A stretch of DNA of 64,000 nt from Pyxicephalus adspersus (taxonomy: Eukaryota; Chordata; Amphibia; Anura; Pyxicephalidae): assembly GCF_032062135.1 (NCBI RefSeq), contig NC_092860.1:128627749-128691748 (forward strand), in the 5' to 3' direction. Shown here one piece after another: positions 35,396 to 46,560 of this stretch. Under the pieces are notes generated by a model, which ran no database searches, was not told where the DNA came from, and saw only the letters and a program-made list of their open reading frames with translations. The translations under genes were made by a program, and so were the position numbers. Position 1 is the first letter of the stretch, and each line of letters opens with the position of its first letter.

Positions 35396-37164
35396 CTGCC
35401 CCATCAAAAAGATTTCTCATTTAATGTCCCCAACTTTTATGTTACAGGGCTTCAGACAACAATAAAACCCTAAAGGGGGTTTAACTCTTCCCTACACTAT
35501 CCAACACAAAATACATAGTTGTGTCTGGAGTTGGGATTTTCATGCAAACTCCTTGGCTTTTCTCCTAGTTCTTCCTTCACCATGTAGTGAGTCACACCAG
35601 ACATGAGATTGGGGATCAGGAGTTCATACTTCAATGGCCAGATACATGGTAAGAACGGGTTGCTCTCAGCATAAGGATTTACAGTCTAGAGATTAAACAC
35701 TTGTACTGAAAAATAAACAATTTTGCAATACCAGCTCCCAACTTTCTCTATTGATAGATTTACCTAAAGAAACCCATAAATGAGAGATAACTATCAGGGA
35801 GTAACTGTAATCCCAGAAGACTTAAATGAAAACTGTAGTCCTTTACACATTCCTCCTAAGTGGTCATTAAATCTTATGAGCAATGCTCCCAAAGTGTTCA
35901 CTTTGAAGATCAATGGAAAACACATAAGTAGGACAAGTCCTACAATGCATACATACATTCACCACTACAATGCCAATAATCTTCCAGCACTAGAATATTT
36001 ATGCAAAAATGAACATTTGGACCTGCTTTTGGTAACAATACCAGATGAATAGAATACTATTTTTGACGTAAGGTGCTTTTGGAAGGCTATGAAAAAGGAT
36101 CACTGCTGTATTTGTATTATTTTCCAATTATAGTACATTCACCCTAGGCAAGCAAAGGTGAAAAAAACTGGGGTTATGTCAAACCCATGTATAAATATCC
36201 AGAATCTAACGTCATATATGCAACAGACCCAGATTTAGCTTTAGAGAAAACATGATTAGAACTGGGACTAGGAAGCCATATTTGTCAAGGGCGTGATGTT
36301 CTTTTGCTAATAGTCAGAGGTTCACTACTTTGTTTCCCATCAGTCTGTTAACTAAGTGTAGCTAAAGGCTGAGCAAGGTGAATAAATTACTGAATTCACC
36401 CATCAGTGGTGATATGATCGATGACCAGGGAAGACAAAGACTTTTTTTTATCTGAATGCATAACTTGATAACAGTATAAAATTCATCAACCAGATTTACT
36501 GCCCAAGAAATGGCTCCATAACTCTTTTCTGTACATTAATAAAGAACACTAGCCTAGCTACACCCATTTCTATTTAAAAGTCTGCTTATTTGTTCATTTC
36601 CCATGTGAAAGTTTTAATAAAACAGTGTTTCCTTCTTCTTCAATCTTGCTACAAAAGCATCCTATATTTCATAGTCATTAAAAAGTAACCAAATTTAATG
36701 TAGGTTTTAGGGCATATTCATTGCACTGTATCAGTCACATTATTTTTATTGTTCAGGATTTTTTACCATGATTTTTGATTGAGGTCTATGGGTTACTGCG
36801 CTATTTTGATCTTTAATTCTTTACCTCCTAATTGAATAATGCCAGTTTCTGTCATAGGTAATTGGAGCCTAGGATTCTAGATCATGCTGTCATAAAGAGG
36901 TGTTGAGTGGCTGATTCTTTTACACATATATTTCACAAAAATCAATGGCTATTGAAAATTGAGCATGATGTTAGATCTCAGCTTGGGCCAAAACAAATTC
37001 CTATGTTCCCCAGGACCTGCTTTACTCCAAATCCTGTGTGTTAAACGTGTCTTTAAAACCTTAATTAAAGTCACAAATTCATACATCGGTTGGCTTATTT
37101 TTTTTACCATTTTGCTGTAACATTTTCTTGTATTGAGCAAAAATCTCTGGATTTTTCATAATAG

Positions 37165-37166
<2 letters not shown>
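35396..37166. other. no gene; possible weak repeat similarity near 35.46 kb
   Basis: TTTAACTCTTCCCTACACTA followed by TCCAACACAAAATA near 35478 resembles TTTTAACCCTCCTCTGCCCTA followed by TCCAAAACAAAAAA near 40347, so both may be pieces of one repeat. The 90-codon plus frame at 35780-36052 has no domain. Confidence 0.4.

Positions 37167-37209
<43 letters not shown>
37167..37209. repeat. (TA)n microsatellite
   Basis: About 21 AT units, bounded on the right by ACACATATATAA. Confidence 0.95.
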
Positions 37210-37217
<8 letters not shown>

Positions 37218-38024
37218 TAAAAATGTACAATAAGTATTATAAGAATGGATATTCTTATGGACTGCATGTTGTCAAACAGCCAATAAAATTGGTCCCATCT
37301 CTGATTTTCTGGCCATCAGATGTACATTAAATCAACTTTAGCTTGAGATTTTACTTTGAAACATTTTGATAATAATAATTGTATTGATATCACACATATA
37401 CATTTCAATAAAATTATTAAAGAAATGTATTGCACAGTAATCAATGCAGAAAAATAAAAAGTTGGTTAACAGTGATAAAAGAAGGCTTGTAACACAAACA
37501 AGTAAAGAAGTTTAGTCTCTTGCTAATTACAGTCTAGGGCAAATACTCTTCCTTTTCCTAATCTGAGCCCTTGTGTCAACATCTAATAATGAATCCATAT
37601 TAATTATCAGCAAATAGTTACCACCTCTGAACTTGCATTAGGATGGCTAGGAAAGAAAGAATAGATGATTGCCATCTGAGAACATTTTTTAGATATATCA
37701 GTAGAAATACAATAAAAGCAGCAAAGATCATAACCACATCACAGAAGGAGCCCTTCATGCTTCACATAATTCAGTGTTACGTGCCTGCAGTGAGTTTCTC
37801 TGATTTGATGTGCTTGTTAAAACACAGACACCTAATTAATTAGTAAACTGGGGCATGCATTGTTGTCTTTCCCCCTCTGTTCCTGACAGGTACAGTAGAT
37901 CCTTCTAAATTGGAATCTGCATAACAATTTCTAATGACCATATTACCATTTATAGAGTAAAAACAATATGTGGCAGATTTACTTTAACCACTTAGCGGTA
38001 GAAAACTAACACTTCCAGACTTGC
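37210..38024. other. no gene or recognised repeat
   Basis: Complex sequence. A 66-codon plus frame at 37643-37843 has no domain. Confidence 0.5.
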
Positions 38025-38036
38025 AATATATATCTA

Positions 38037-38090
<54 letters not shown>
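38025..38090. repeat. (TATC)/(TA)n microsatellite
   Basis: TATATCTATCTA leads into about 25 TA units. An ambiguous base sits 88 bp downstream at 38178, suggesting this part was hard to assemble. Confidence 0.95.
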
Positions 38091-38098
<8 letters not shown>

Positions 38099-38690
38099 AA
38101 ATAGCAAAAAAAAGTTTATTTCTATTCTCCAATAGATTGTAAATCTTAGAGTGCTTATTGTTTTCTATTAGTGTGCCNTACCGTGGAGACTTTACTTCCC
38201 ACTTGGACAATATGTGAATGTATAATATTAAGCACCTAGTGAAGATGGTCATGCAATCTGTTTAAAACCTTTATGGTTTGAACATAATGATATACAGCCT
38301 TCACATTTAGTGGGATATTGGTCTCTATTTCTTCAGCGCTAAGAAGTCTTTAAATGAAAGGAAGATAGCGTCCCTTTGGAGACTAGATTATGGGTATTGG
38401 GGAACTTTGTTAAGTGGTGTTTTAAAACAAAATACTTGATTGTATAACATTCTGCATTGGGTGCAATTTCCCAAGATGCTTGCAGATTGATATTCTGGTA
38501 AATCTATCATCAAGAGTTCAGCAGCCAAGGACCTGGAGGTGGACCCCATGCAACACCACCTATGTACCAGTTCCCAAGACGGCAACTATTTAAGAAACCC
38601 AACCTTGATTTCCATCCTTCCAGCACTACTACACACCAAACAGTAAGAACAGTAACAGATTGAAAGGTTCTGTCCTATTTATAACTGAAA

Positions 38691-39657
38691 GGGACAGGGG
38701 AGTACAGCACATACACAGGGAACAAGGGAGTACAGCACATATTAAAGAAACAAAGGAGTACAGCATATATTTGGGAAACAAGGGAGTACAGCACATATTT
38801 GGGAAACAAGGGAGTACAGCACATAGACAGGGAACAAAGTAGTACAGCACATACACAGGGCACAAGGGAACACAGCACATCTTTAGGAAACAAAGGAGTA
38901 CAGCACATACACAGGGAACAAGGAAGTACAGCACATGTTCAGGAAACAAGGAAGTAGTGCAAATACAGAGGGAACAAGGGAACACAGCACATATTCAGGA
39001 AACAAGGGAGTACAGCACATACACAGGGAACAAGGGAACGCAGCACATATTCAGGAAACAAGGGAGTACAGCACATATACAGCACATATTCAGGAAACAA
39101 GGGAGTACAGCACATACACAGGGAACAAGAGAGTAGAGCACATATTCAGAAAAAAGGGAGTACAGCACATACTTAGAGAACAAGGGAGCACAGTAAATAC
39201 TCAGTGAACAAGGGACTACAGCACCTACTTAGAGAACATCTGAGCACATCCCATACCCAGTGAACAAGAAAACACTGTACATACACATGGAACAAGGGAG
39301 CACATCACATACTTAGTGAACAGAGAGTAAAGTACATGCATAGAGAACAAGGTAGCACACCCCATGCACAGGGAACAAGGTAGCGTAGAACATACTCAGT
39401 GAACAAGGGAGCACAGAACATACATAGGGAGTAAAGGGGGTTCAGAACATACATAGGGAACAAGGGAGCACAGCACATTACTCAGTGAACAGGGGAGCAT
39501 AGCACATACTTAGGGAACATGGGAGTACAGCACAAACACAGTGAACAAGGTAGTATAGTACATATACAGGGAACAAGGCAGTGTAACATATAACCAGGGA
39601 ACACCACATGTATGCTGGGAATAAGGAAGCAGAGCACATATTCAGCAGACAAGACAG
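38691..39657. repeat. 28-bp minisatellite, about 34 copies
   Basis: The unit GGGAGTACAGCACATA plus (CACAGGGAACAA or TTCAGGAAACAA) recurs at exact 28-bp steps, for example 39006, 39034 and 39062. From about 38838 to 39156 the two variants largely alternate, giving a 56-bp higher-order unit. One unit at 39062-39100 carries an 11-bp internal duplication. Divergence rises towards the right end, where units read GGGAGCACA...TAGTGAACAA. Because 28 is not a multiple of 3 and the unit lacks stops in several frames, long spurious frames run through it on both strands (77 to 118 codons). Confidence 0.95.
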
Positions 39658-39660
39658 CTC

Positions 39661-40849
39661 TTCAAAGAAAAGGGAAAGTTTAGATAATATCTATTTGCTA
39701 ATTATACATCTATAAAATACACATGCACACAACACACACATATATAAAGAGTTATGTAGAGAAGAAGAGACTCCTCTTCATGAGTAATATTAGGTAAGGG
39801 TGCACTGACCCTCCAACAATCTTTTTATTCAGAATTTTGCTTGAAAGACTACAATATATGGATCAATAGTGACCATTGAGTTTCAGCAGATAGTTACAGT
39901 GAAGACATTTCTTTTCATCCTGGGCCTATTAGAGCAAAGGGGTTTATCAATTGCTGGGTAGTAATAACACTTCAATATGAGAGACCCTACAGACGTGTTT
40001 TTCTCTTCTCTTCAAAGACAGAAAACCTTATTTCAGATGAAAGTAGTCTAGACTACCATACAGACTCAATAAAATTCTACTGATCAATAGTCCAATTTAA
40101 ACCATGCAAAAATCAACCCGCAGTATTTTCTGGTCACTAGTAGCATACGTGAATCAGTGTATAAATCAGACTTTGTATAGTCAGCTGTCAGACTTGGGTG
40201 ACCATAGTATGTTTCATGTGCATTCTGATTACCCCAGTGTATTATATTGAACCATCTGAAAAAAAACATCATTACTTATCAAAGCATTCGCTTCATGATG
40301 CACTAAAATTAATATGGCAAAAACAAAAACAAAAAACACTAACAACGTTTTAACCCTCCTCTGCCCTATCCAAAACAAAAAAGAAGTATTTGGTTTATGA
40401 TAAAATTTAAAAATGAGCCCTTAATTGTCATGGCTGTAAACCTGTCCAGTCAACCTCCAGCCCCCTTTCATTGGTGAATGAGGGAAAAATTGTAATGATT
40501 TATTTTAGGATATTACTATTTTTTCGCTGGTGGTCCTCTCCTGCATATACATCAGAATGCACATCAGATATGCTTTGCTTGTATATGGAACAAGCTTTTG
40601 CAAATGATGTGTTCACATGTTCAAACACACACTGAAAAACACACAAAAATGCAATTTGATTGAAAAAAATACAATAGTTACAGATACAATACACATACCG
40701 CATAGCATATACAGCATAATGTGTTCATGGACCATGTGATACAGTCTTTGTATAATATATGCATTGTATAATATAATAAAATAAAACCTTTAAAGCAAAT
40801 TGTTCTATGTCTGATAGCTGTAATTGAAAACTATATGTACATTTCCCTA
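39661..40849. other. no gene or recognised repeat
   Basis: Complex sequence with a short CA/TA stretch near 39720-39745. Short frames only. Confidence 0.5.
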
Positions 40850-41330
40850 GCAATCCAAATGTCAAGCACTCCATGCTGGAGCTATCAGTAGGCAGCCTTA
40901 ACAAAGGAGACACAATACAAGCTGCTCTTCATCATCATCATGCAGCGATGTCTGATAAGCATACTTCAGCTCTGCATCAAGGAATTCAATTTCAGTTTGA
41001 TCATTTTCACTTCCAATCATTTTTTATAAACAAGGTTAGTTGGAAGGGTTATTAAAAAGAATCAAATTGCTTAATCGTTCGTACTCATCTATGTCCAGTG
41101 GTAAATGAGAATGCGGCTCATAGGATTGCTCCCTGCTGTTGAAGGATGTTAGTGATTCATTAGAAAATAAACATGCTGCTCTCTAATTTTCCTGTCTATC
41201 TCGAAGTACAAGATTGTCCCTTGTCAAGATAATCCGCTATGCACTCCAACCAGGACTCTATGAAAAAGAAATTTCCAACAAATGTCAAAATCTGTCTGTC
41301 TTTTATCAACGCTTACTGAAAATTGCTAAA
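40850..41330. other. candidate conserved non-coding DNA
   Basis: No simple repeat or MITE word is present, and balanced complex sequence runs throughout (for example GAATGCGGCTCATAGGATTG, GATTCATTAGAAAATAAACATG). It holds several TAAT/ATTA cores. The texture resembles vertebrate enhancers near developmental genes, but conservation cannot be judged here. Confidence 0.2.
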
Positions 41331-41479
41331 GTTATTTCCAAACTGAGCTTGATACAATAACCTGTAATGCTACCTTTAAACAGAACTCCAGGCAAACAGC
41401 TAAATACATAAAATAGATTAAATGAAAATGGTATTACATGCCAAAAGATTTGTATATCTGTCCATTTAATCCTATAATG

Positions 41480-41678
41480 GGGCCTGATTTTTTAATGCTC
41501 TCCAAGACTGGAGAAGCTACAATTTTACCAATGAACCTGGGTGATCCAACACACCTGGAAATGAATTCTTCCTATTTGTTAGCAAATGTTTTCAATCCTG
41601 GATCAAATCCATTCCAGGTTTGTTGGATCATCAAGGTTGAATCTCTGCAGCCCTGGACAGCTTTATGAATCAAGCCCA
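41480..41678. mobile_element. palindromic MITE (family P), full-length copy
   Basis: Left GGGCCTGATTTTTTAATGCTC and right, on the complement, GGGCTTGATTCATAAAGCTG. The arms carry GGTGATCCAACACACCTGG and CCAGGTTTGTTGGATCATC. AAT stands near the left end and directly after the right end, so the target duplication may be 3 bp. The frames of 70 to 86 codons here follow the repeat. Confidence 0.85.
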
Positions 41679-41878
41679 ATATGTCTGGTCGACAGGAGAC
41701 CTGATTTTTATGTGCTTTACTTTCTCGACGCCTGTGATTGGACAATGAAAGAAGAATCAACAGACTTACAAGCTCATCTCTTCCATCAGGACAACTGATG
41801 ACAACTCTCCCATCAGGATGTTCATGGCTCATTTTACTGATTCTCCAAGCTCTACTGTGGACAAATTGGCTTTAAATT

Positions 41879-41908
41879 CCCCTAACCCCACAACCCCTAA
41901 CCCCACAA
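41879..41908. repeat. 15-bp unit in two exact copies
   Basis: CCCCTAACCCCACAA occurs twice in direct succession. It resembles telomere-type CCCTAA words but is far too short to be an interstitial telomere array. Confidence 0.85.
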
Positions 41909-42000
41909 CGAAGAGTGGTCCAAAATTCCAATAGAGAGATTTAAAAGACTCATTGATTCCTACAGAAAGTGATAAGCATTGGTTATTTCTTCCAAGTAGC

Positions 42001-42228
42001 TACCAAGTTTTAAGTTCAGGGTACCAAAAATTTTGTCCAGCCCTTTTTTGATGTTTTGTGTGGGATGTCTGAGTTTTCTTTTCTCTGCTTTTTTGTGATC
42101 TTTCAGTGCCAAGAAAAGAAATAAAGATTACAATACCAAATAATTTGTAATTGCAACAATTGTCTTTGAGAAGTGGTACATTTTCTGGCATAAATGCAAG
42201 GGTTCCAATATTTTTGGCCATGACTGTA
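42001..42228 (-). mobile_element. terminal part of a Tc1-like DNA transposon
   Basis: On the minus strand it begins TACAGTCATGGCCAAAAATA, then TGGAACCCTTGCA, AATTGTTGCAATTACAAAT, AGCAGAGAAAAGAAAAC and GGGCTGGACAAAATTTTTGG. The 'CAGTCATGGCCAAAA' terminus, preceded by TA, is that of Tc1-like elements known from frogs and fish. Only about 225 bp of the non-coding terminal region remains; the transposase is absent. An 89-codon frame inside it is non-coding. Confidence 0.75.
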
Positions 42229-42769
42229 TGTGCTGATGTAAAGAATATGTAAACCCTAACACTTACCATCCCTTATTTTCTAACATTTAATCTGTTAAAT
42301 CTTAAACCATAATTAACAGTATTTTTGTATATTGATTATAAATTTTTAAAAAAATACCTATTGATACTACCATACATCCAGTGAGGAGATATTTTCCCTG
42401 CTTATGCTGGTGGAGGTATTCTGTAGTCCTAACACACCTCCTATCTTAAGGTGGCAATGCTGCACCCCCATACATACACTAAATGAGCTATGTCAGCCTA
42501 GGACAGGAAGTTAATACTGCAACAATCACATGGTTGTCTTCCGTTTTATGTAAAGTAAATATTTGGGTGATAGGTCTGCTTTAAGAATAATGAAAAAAAC
42601 TAGAGCCACGTGATTTAGGATGGTATATACAATTCTCTGTGGTTGTTCTAAAGGTAAAGGTTAAAGATTGCAATTTCATAAAAATAGGTCAGGCTAATCA
42701 ATAGAGCGACTATGAACATACTTATGAAATTGATTTAATCTACTAAAAACTGGCCGTAAATTCTGCCTG
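42229..42769. other. no gene or recognised repeat
   Basis: Complex sequence after the Tc1 terminus. Nothing supportable. Confidence 0.5.
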
Positions 42770-43530
42770 AATTGAATTCATGTTGCTTACAGCTCGAAGT
42801 CTGGCGCACACTGACCTATGCTTTTAAATTTGTTTTTCATGTTTCTGCTCTCATTGATCTGAATCATACATCATGCATTTACTAGTCCTTCCTCGGTAGT
42901 ATTTTCAAAAGTCTTGCCCAGCATCTTGCCTTAATGTATGTGCCACCTACTTCGCAGACGTATTCAGCTTCGGTGTTCTTTTTTTTATTTGCTCTCTATT
43001 CTTTTTCCCCCAAAAGCAATTCAAGCACTTTGTGAAATGCATTTGCGGCTTGCAGTGTAAAAGAAGGTGAACTTAATGAACTGGGCACTTTAGAATTCTT
43101 TTTGTTACAAATAAAGGAAAACAAGAGTGACGTTTTAACCTGCTTTTCTACTTCTATTTTTTGGATCTTTTTTTTTTCAGCACACATAACATCAGCAGCT
43201 TCTCGTAAAAGCTTCAGGCTCCTGACCACTTTACTCGAATTTACCTTTCATTTCACATAAATTAAATGAATTGGAATTAACAGGTCTGCCCTTGCAAAAG
43301 AGTACAAGAAGCCTGACAAAGTAATTCTCTGATAATCACAGCAAATTAGTCCTTCAATCTACTGACATGGAAAGATTCACATTGGCATGAGGCCTGAGGA
43401 CTCGCAATAAATCCTTTATTGTGCAATAGAATGCATTATTAGTTACTGTCATTAGGAAATCCTCCTTGGAAGGCTGGGCCCTGGTTTGGTCATTTTACCT
43501 GACTCAGAGTCATTTTCCTGCTTGTGGAGG
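42770..43530. other. candidate conserved non-coding DNA
   Basis: A stretch of about 750 bp with no repeat word. It contains GGAAAGATTCACATTGGCATG, TTATTGTGCAATAGAATGC, ATTATTAGTTACTGTCATTA and GACTCAGAGTCATTTTCC. The density of homeodomain-like (TTATTG, TAGTTA, TCATTA) and AP-1-like (TGACTCA) words is above the surroundings. It is listed as the best regulatory candidate by texture alone. Confidence 0.25.
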
Positions 43531-45387
43531 ATAAAGACATCTTGTGTTGAGATGATACTCATGATTACATGGTGGTTTATATGTAAGTGACATGTCAGCT
43601 CAGCAGTCATGCAATATGTCATGGTGATATGGTGATATGGTACATCTGATCAGTGTAAAGATTGTAAGGTCAGATACCTAATGGAAAGGCAATCAGGGCT
43701 TTAGCATGCTATCTAATCTGTTTTTGTCTAAAATAATGCTTTTGCAAGACATGTGAGATCATTTATCAAACCTGACAACAGTCATAGCTCATGCGGGCTA
43801 ATCATGATTACTTTACAAAAATTACCTTTCCTTTGAAAAATCCTGATCATCTACATAAATAGACACATCGGCCAACGTTAAAAAGACCAAGGCCCCAACA
43901 ACACAATGCAAAACAAACCAAAGATGAACAGTGTCAAAGAATTGGATATGTGTGTAATCTACAGTGTATACAGCATGACAAACATTAAAGTAATGCAACA
44001 CATGGCAACACACAAGACATGAGTTGGTTTGATGAGTTACCATTCTTGTGATCCATACCATGAAAGTTGGTGATGGATGTGATGGATCAAATTAATGCGC
44101 TCCCCAGCCCAGTGCATGACCATGGCAAGACACACAGAGCACAGACATTATGAGAAGGGGCACTTAGGGTTCTTTGGCTATATGTAACATTTTAAGACCA
44201 ACATGGATGTTAAAAAGGGGCTTTTGACCTAGCTGGATACTTTATGGTTTCCCAATGTGCCACAATCAAACTTTGACCATTTCCTGTGAAATATAGCATG
44301 AGTTTTATTGTCAGTAAGTGCAGAATCATTTCAAGTGAATATGTATCTATAGCACACAAAAATTCACTCATATAAATATTAATGTCTATGTCAGTTCCGA
44401 CAGCAATTCACACCCTGTTTTGAGATTTAGGATGCATACAAAAGAGATTATCCACATGTTAATCTAATGATTTGGGGTTCTACTAGCATGTTGTATAAAC
44501 ATGTGAATTAATGCAACACACAATACATATATTGATGGAAGCTTGCCCACCCCATGCTGCCTATTGCACATTCCTATTGGCCAGTGAGAATGCCGATCAT
44601 AGTGATGAGCCAATAGATTTTTATGGCTGGTTAGCTGGATCTGACCTGTGAGGAGCTCTTCCCTGCAACATGAGCATTTTAGAGGACCCTGGAGATATGA
44701 GCACTATATACAGGCAGTGGTTTCCTTTATAGTTCTATATGTGGTCCTTCGTACAGAAAAAAGTTCTGACTCTTCTCTTTAGGACCTGCCCAATCTGACA
44801 TACAAGCACTGCTACAATAAGGAAAACCAGTGAAACACGAACAAAATCAGCATGCTGAAGATATCATCCTTTTTTCAACATATTTAAAAAACCCAGAAAA
44901 AATAAATGTTAAAAAGCCAACAAAGCTTTAATCAAAAAATAAGCAATAACGAGTGATATAAACCCATGTGCATAGATTTTACCAGGCCTGAGGGACTTGA
45001 AGCAAGGCAGCATTTGTAAAATCATACAGAAAAACAAAATGATAGTATGTGACAGCTCTGCTAGCTAAGCACTTCTTCTCTTTGAAGTGAATGTGTGTGG
45101 CCTCATGCTGCCATGCATACAATACACCGTAGATGTCTGCAGATGAGCAGTGTGCCACAGAAGCTGTTTGTCTGTCCCATCTCACTTCACGTGTCCTTGT
45201 TCAATGTAGCAGATGACAGTGTTGTGTTTCTCTGTAGGACATAAGCCTCTATATGTCATAAAATAATACACACTTATCATACCTGCTTAGACATCCAGTC
45301 ACCGCTCTGTGTAAAGACATTGGGGTTGATTTATGAAAGGTGTATAGGCTGTTCATATGGAAAAATGAATTATTCCCTTCTTAGAAA
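43531..45387. other. no gene or recognised repeat
   Basis: Complex sequence. A short imperfect repeat CATGGTGATATGGTGATATGG lies at about 43619. A 79-codon minus frame at 43822-44061 is rich in H, V and F and has no domain. Confidence 0.5.
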
Positions 45388-45418
<31 letters not shown>

Positions 45419-45470
45419 AAACAGGATTTATATAGCGCCACCATATTACGCAGTGCTGTACATTAAGTCA
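45388..45470 (-). mobile_element. L2-type LINE 3' end, minus orientation
   Basis: An (ATT)n tract of about ten units is followed by AATAAACAGGATTTATATAGCGCCACCATATTACGCAGTGCTGTACATTAA in pieces, the complement of the L2-type terminus at 30726. Only the last 60 or so bases of the tail are present. It ends where the MITE at 45471 starts. Confidence 0.7.
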
Positions 45471-45603
45471 CTTAGCTTAGTAAATGAGATGAAGCTCTGT
45501 TGACTTCAACTATCCAATTAAGTGCAAGGAAAAAAATGTATTTTTTTTTTTCCTTGCATCCAATGGGGTATTCCCTGCAACGTACCATATATACTAAGCT
45601 AAG
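45471..45603. mobile_element. MITE with 12-bp perfect inverted ends
   Basis: CTTAGCTTAGTA at the left (45471-45482) and its exact complement TACTAAGCTAAG at the right (45592-45603). Inside, a poly(T) tract separates AGTGCAAGGAAAAAAATG and TCCTTGCATCCAAT, which are also mutually inverted. 133 bp, no frame. It is the full-length reference for the fragment at 3369. Confidence 0.75.
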
Positions 45604-46169
45604 GTGTAAGGTGATAATACACCTCGGTAAATGAACAACCTGTATGTCTTTAGTAAAGTAACCCAATAATATTGTCCAAATTGTATATATTCTCATACAC
45701 ACATGCATTGTACCCAGGCCTTGTCAAGTATAACCTGATAATGGCTTGGAGTTTATCACTGGGTATAGCGATCAGCAAACCTCTGAGCCCTATGGATCTG
45801 CCTATATTGGTTATGTATGTTGCTGCATGGGTGGGTGGCTGCTTTTATCATTTGTCATGGAAGACTTGTGTTTATAGGTTGCAGAGACAAGTTGACTTCT
45901 CTATGAATAGATGTCAAGCCCCCCATTTTTCCCATCTTCAATTCCTTTATATGAGTAACGCATTATCACAATATTGTACCAGATTAGCATTAGCGAAAAA
46001 ATAACTTTTTGTATAAAATAGGGGTTTATGTGCCTACAAATCCCAGAAATTCAATTCTAATTAACGGTCCTGGGCTAGGTTCATGGTAAAGAGAGAATTC
46101 AGGTTCTCATGCACATATTGAGCTAGGTAATGCCGTGCCGCTGAACTAAGATTCTCCATGAGATGGATT
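45604..46169. other. no gene or recognised repeat
   Basis: Holds a 110-codon plus frame (45672-46004) starting at the MITE edge. It has a run of hydrophobic residues in the middle but no homolog I know; considered non-coding. Confidence 0.45.
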
Positions 46170-46560
46170 CCTCTGTCTCTAAAGCTGCAAAACCAAAATC
46201 AATTCTAATACTTCCTGTGGAAGAAGCAATGGGACCTGGACTAATAACGTTTCAGCCAGCCATTTAGCACTCTGCTTGCCCTAATGGTGACTCCATTACC
46301 AATAAGAATCATTAATAGGTGAGAAGTACTGTACTGACAGAACAATCTCACCTTTACCACTGGATTTCACTGCATGTGATTATTGGTTACAGTAACATGG
46401 AAGAAACAAAATAATTATTCTGCCATCTCCTCCTGTCAACAAGCAACCAGGGTTAAATTAACAGCAGTTTGTAATGCAGTAGAGTCGGAATGACTCACAT
46501 TGCTGTCTCCCTCCAAAAATGAGCACTGCACTTTGTGATTATATAAAGCCAATATAAAGA
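46170..46560. other. candidate conserved non-coding DNA
   Basis: Repeat-free, with AGCCAGCCATTTAGCACTCTG, CTGCATGTGATTATTGGTTA and CAGCAGTTTGTAATGCAG. Both TTAATAGG and CATGTGATTATTGG words recall enhancer sequence. Texture-based guess. Confidence 0.2.

Noticed and set aside
38629..39207. Frames of 60 to 118 codons rich in cysteine (minus) or in glutamine and glycine (plus)
   Set aside because: They run through the 28-bp minisatellite; the periodic protein sequence is a direct product of the DNA repeat.
41879..41908. CCCCTAACCCC words suggesting interstitial telomere repeat
   Set aside because: Only two 15-bp units, not TTAGGG arrays.
42000..42269. 89-codon minus-strand frame
   Set aside because: It lies in the non-coding terminal region of a Tc1-like element and does not resemble a transposase.
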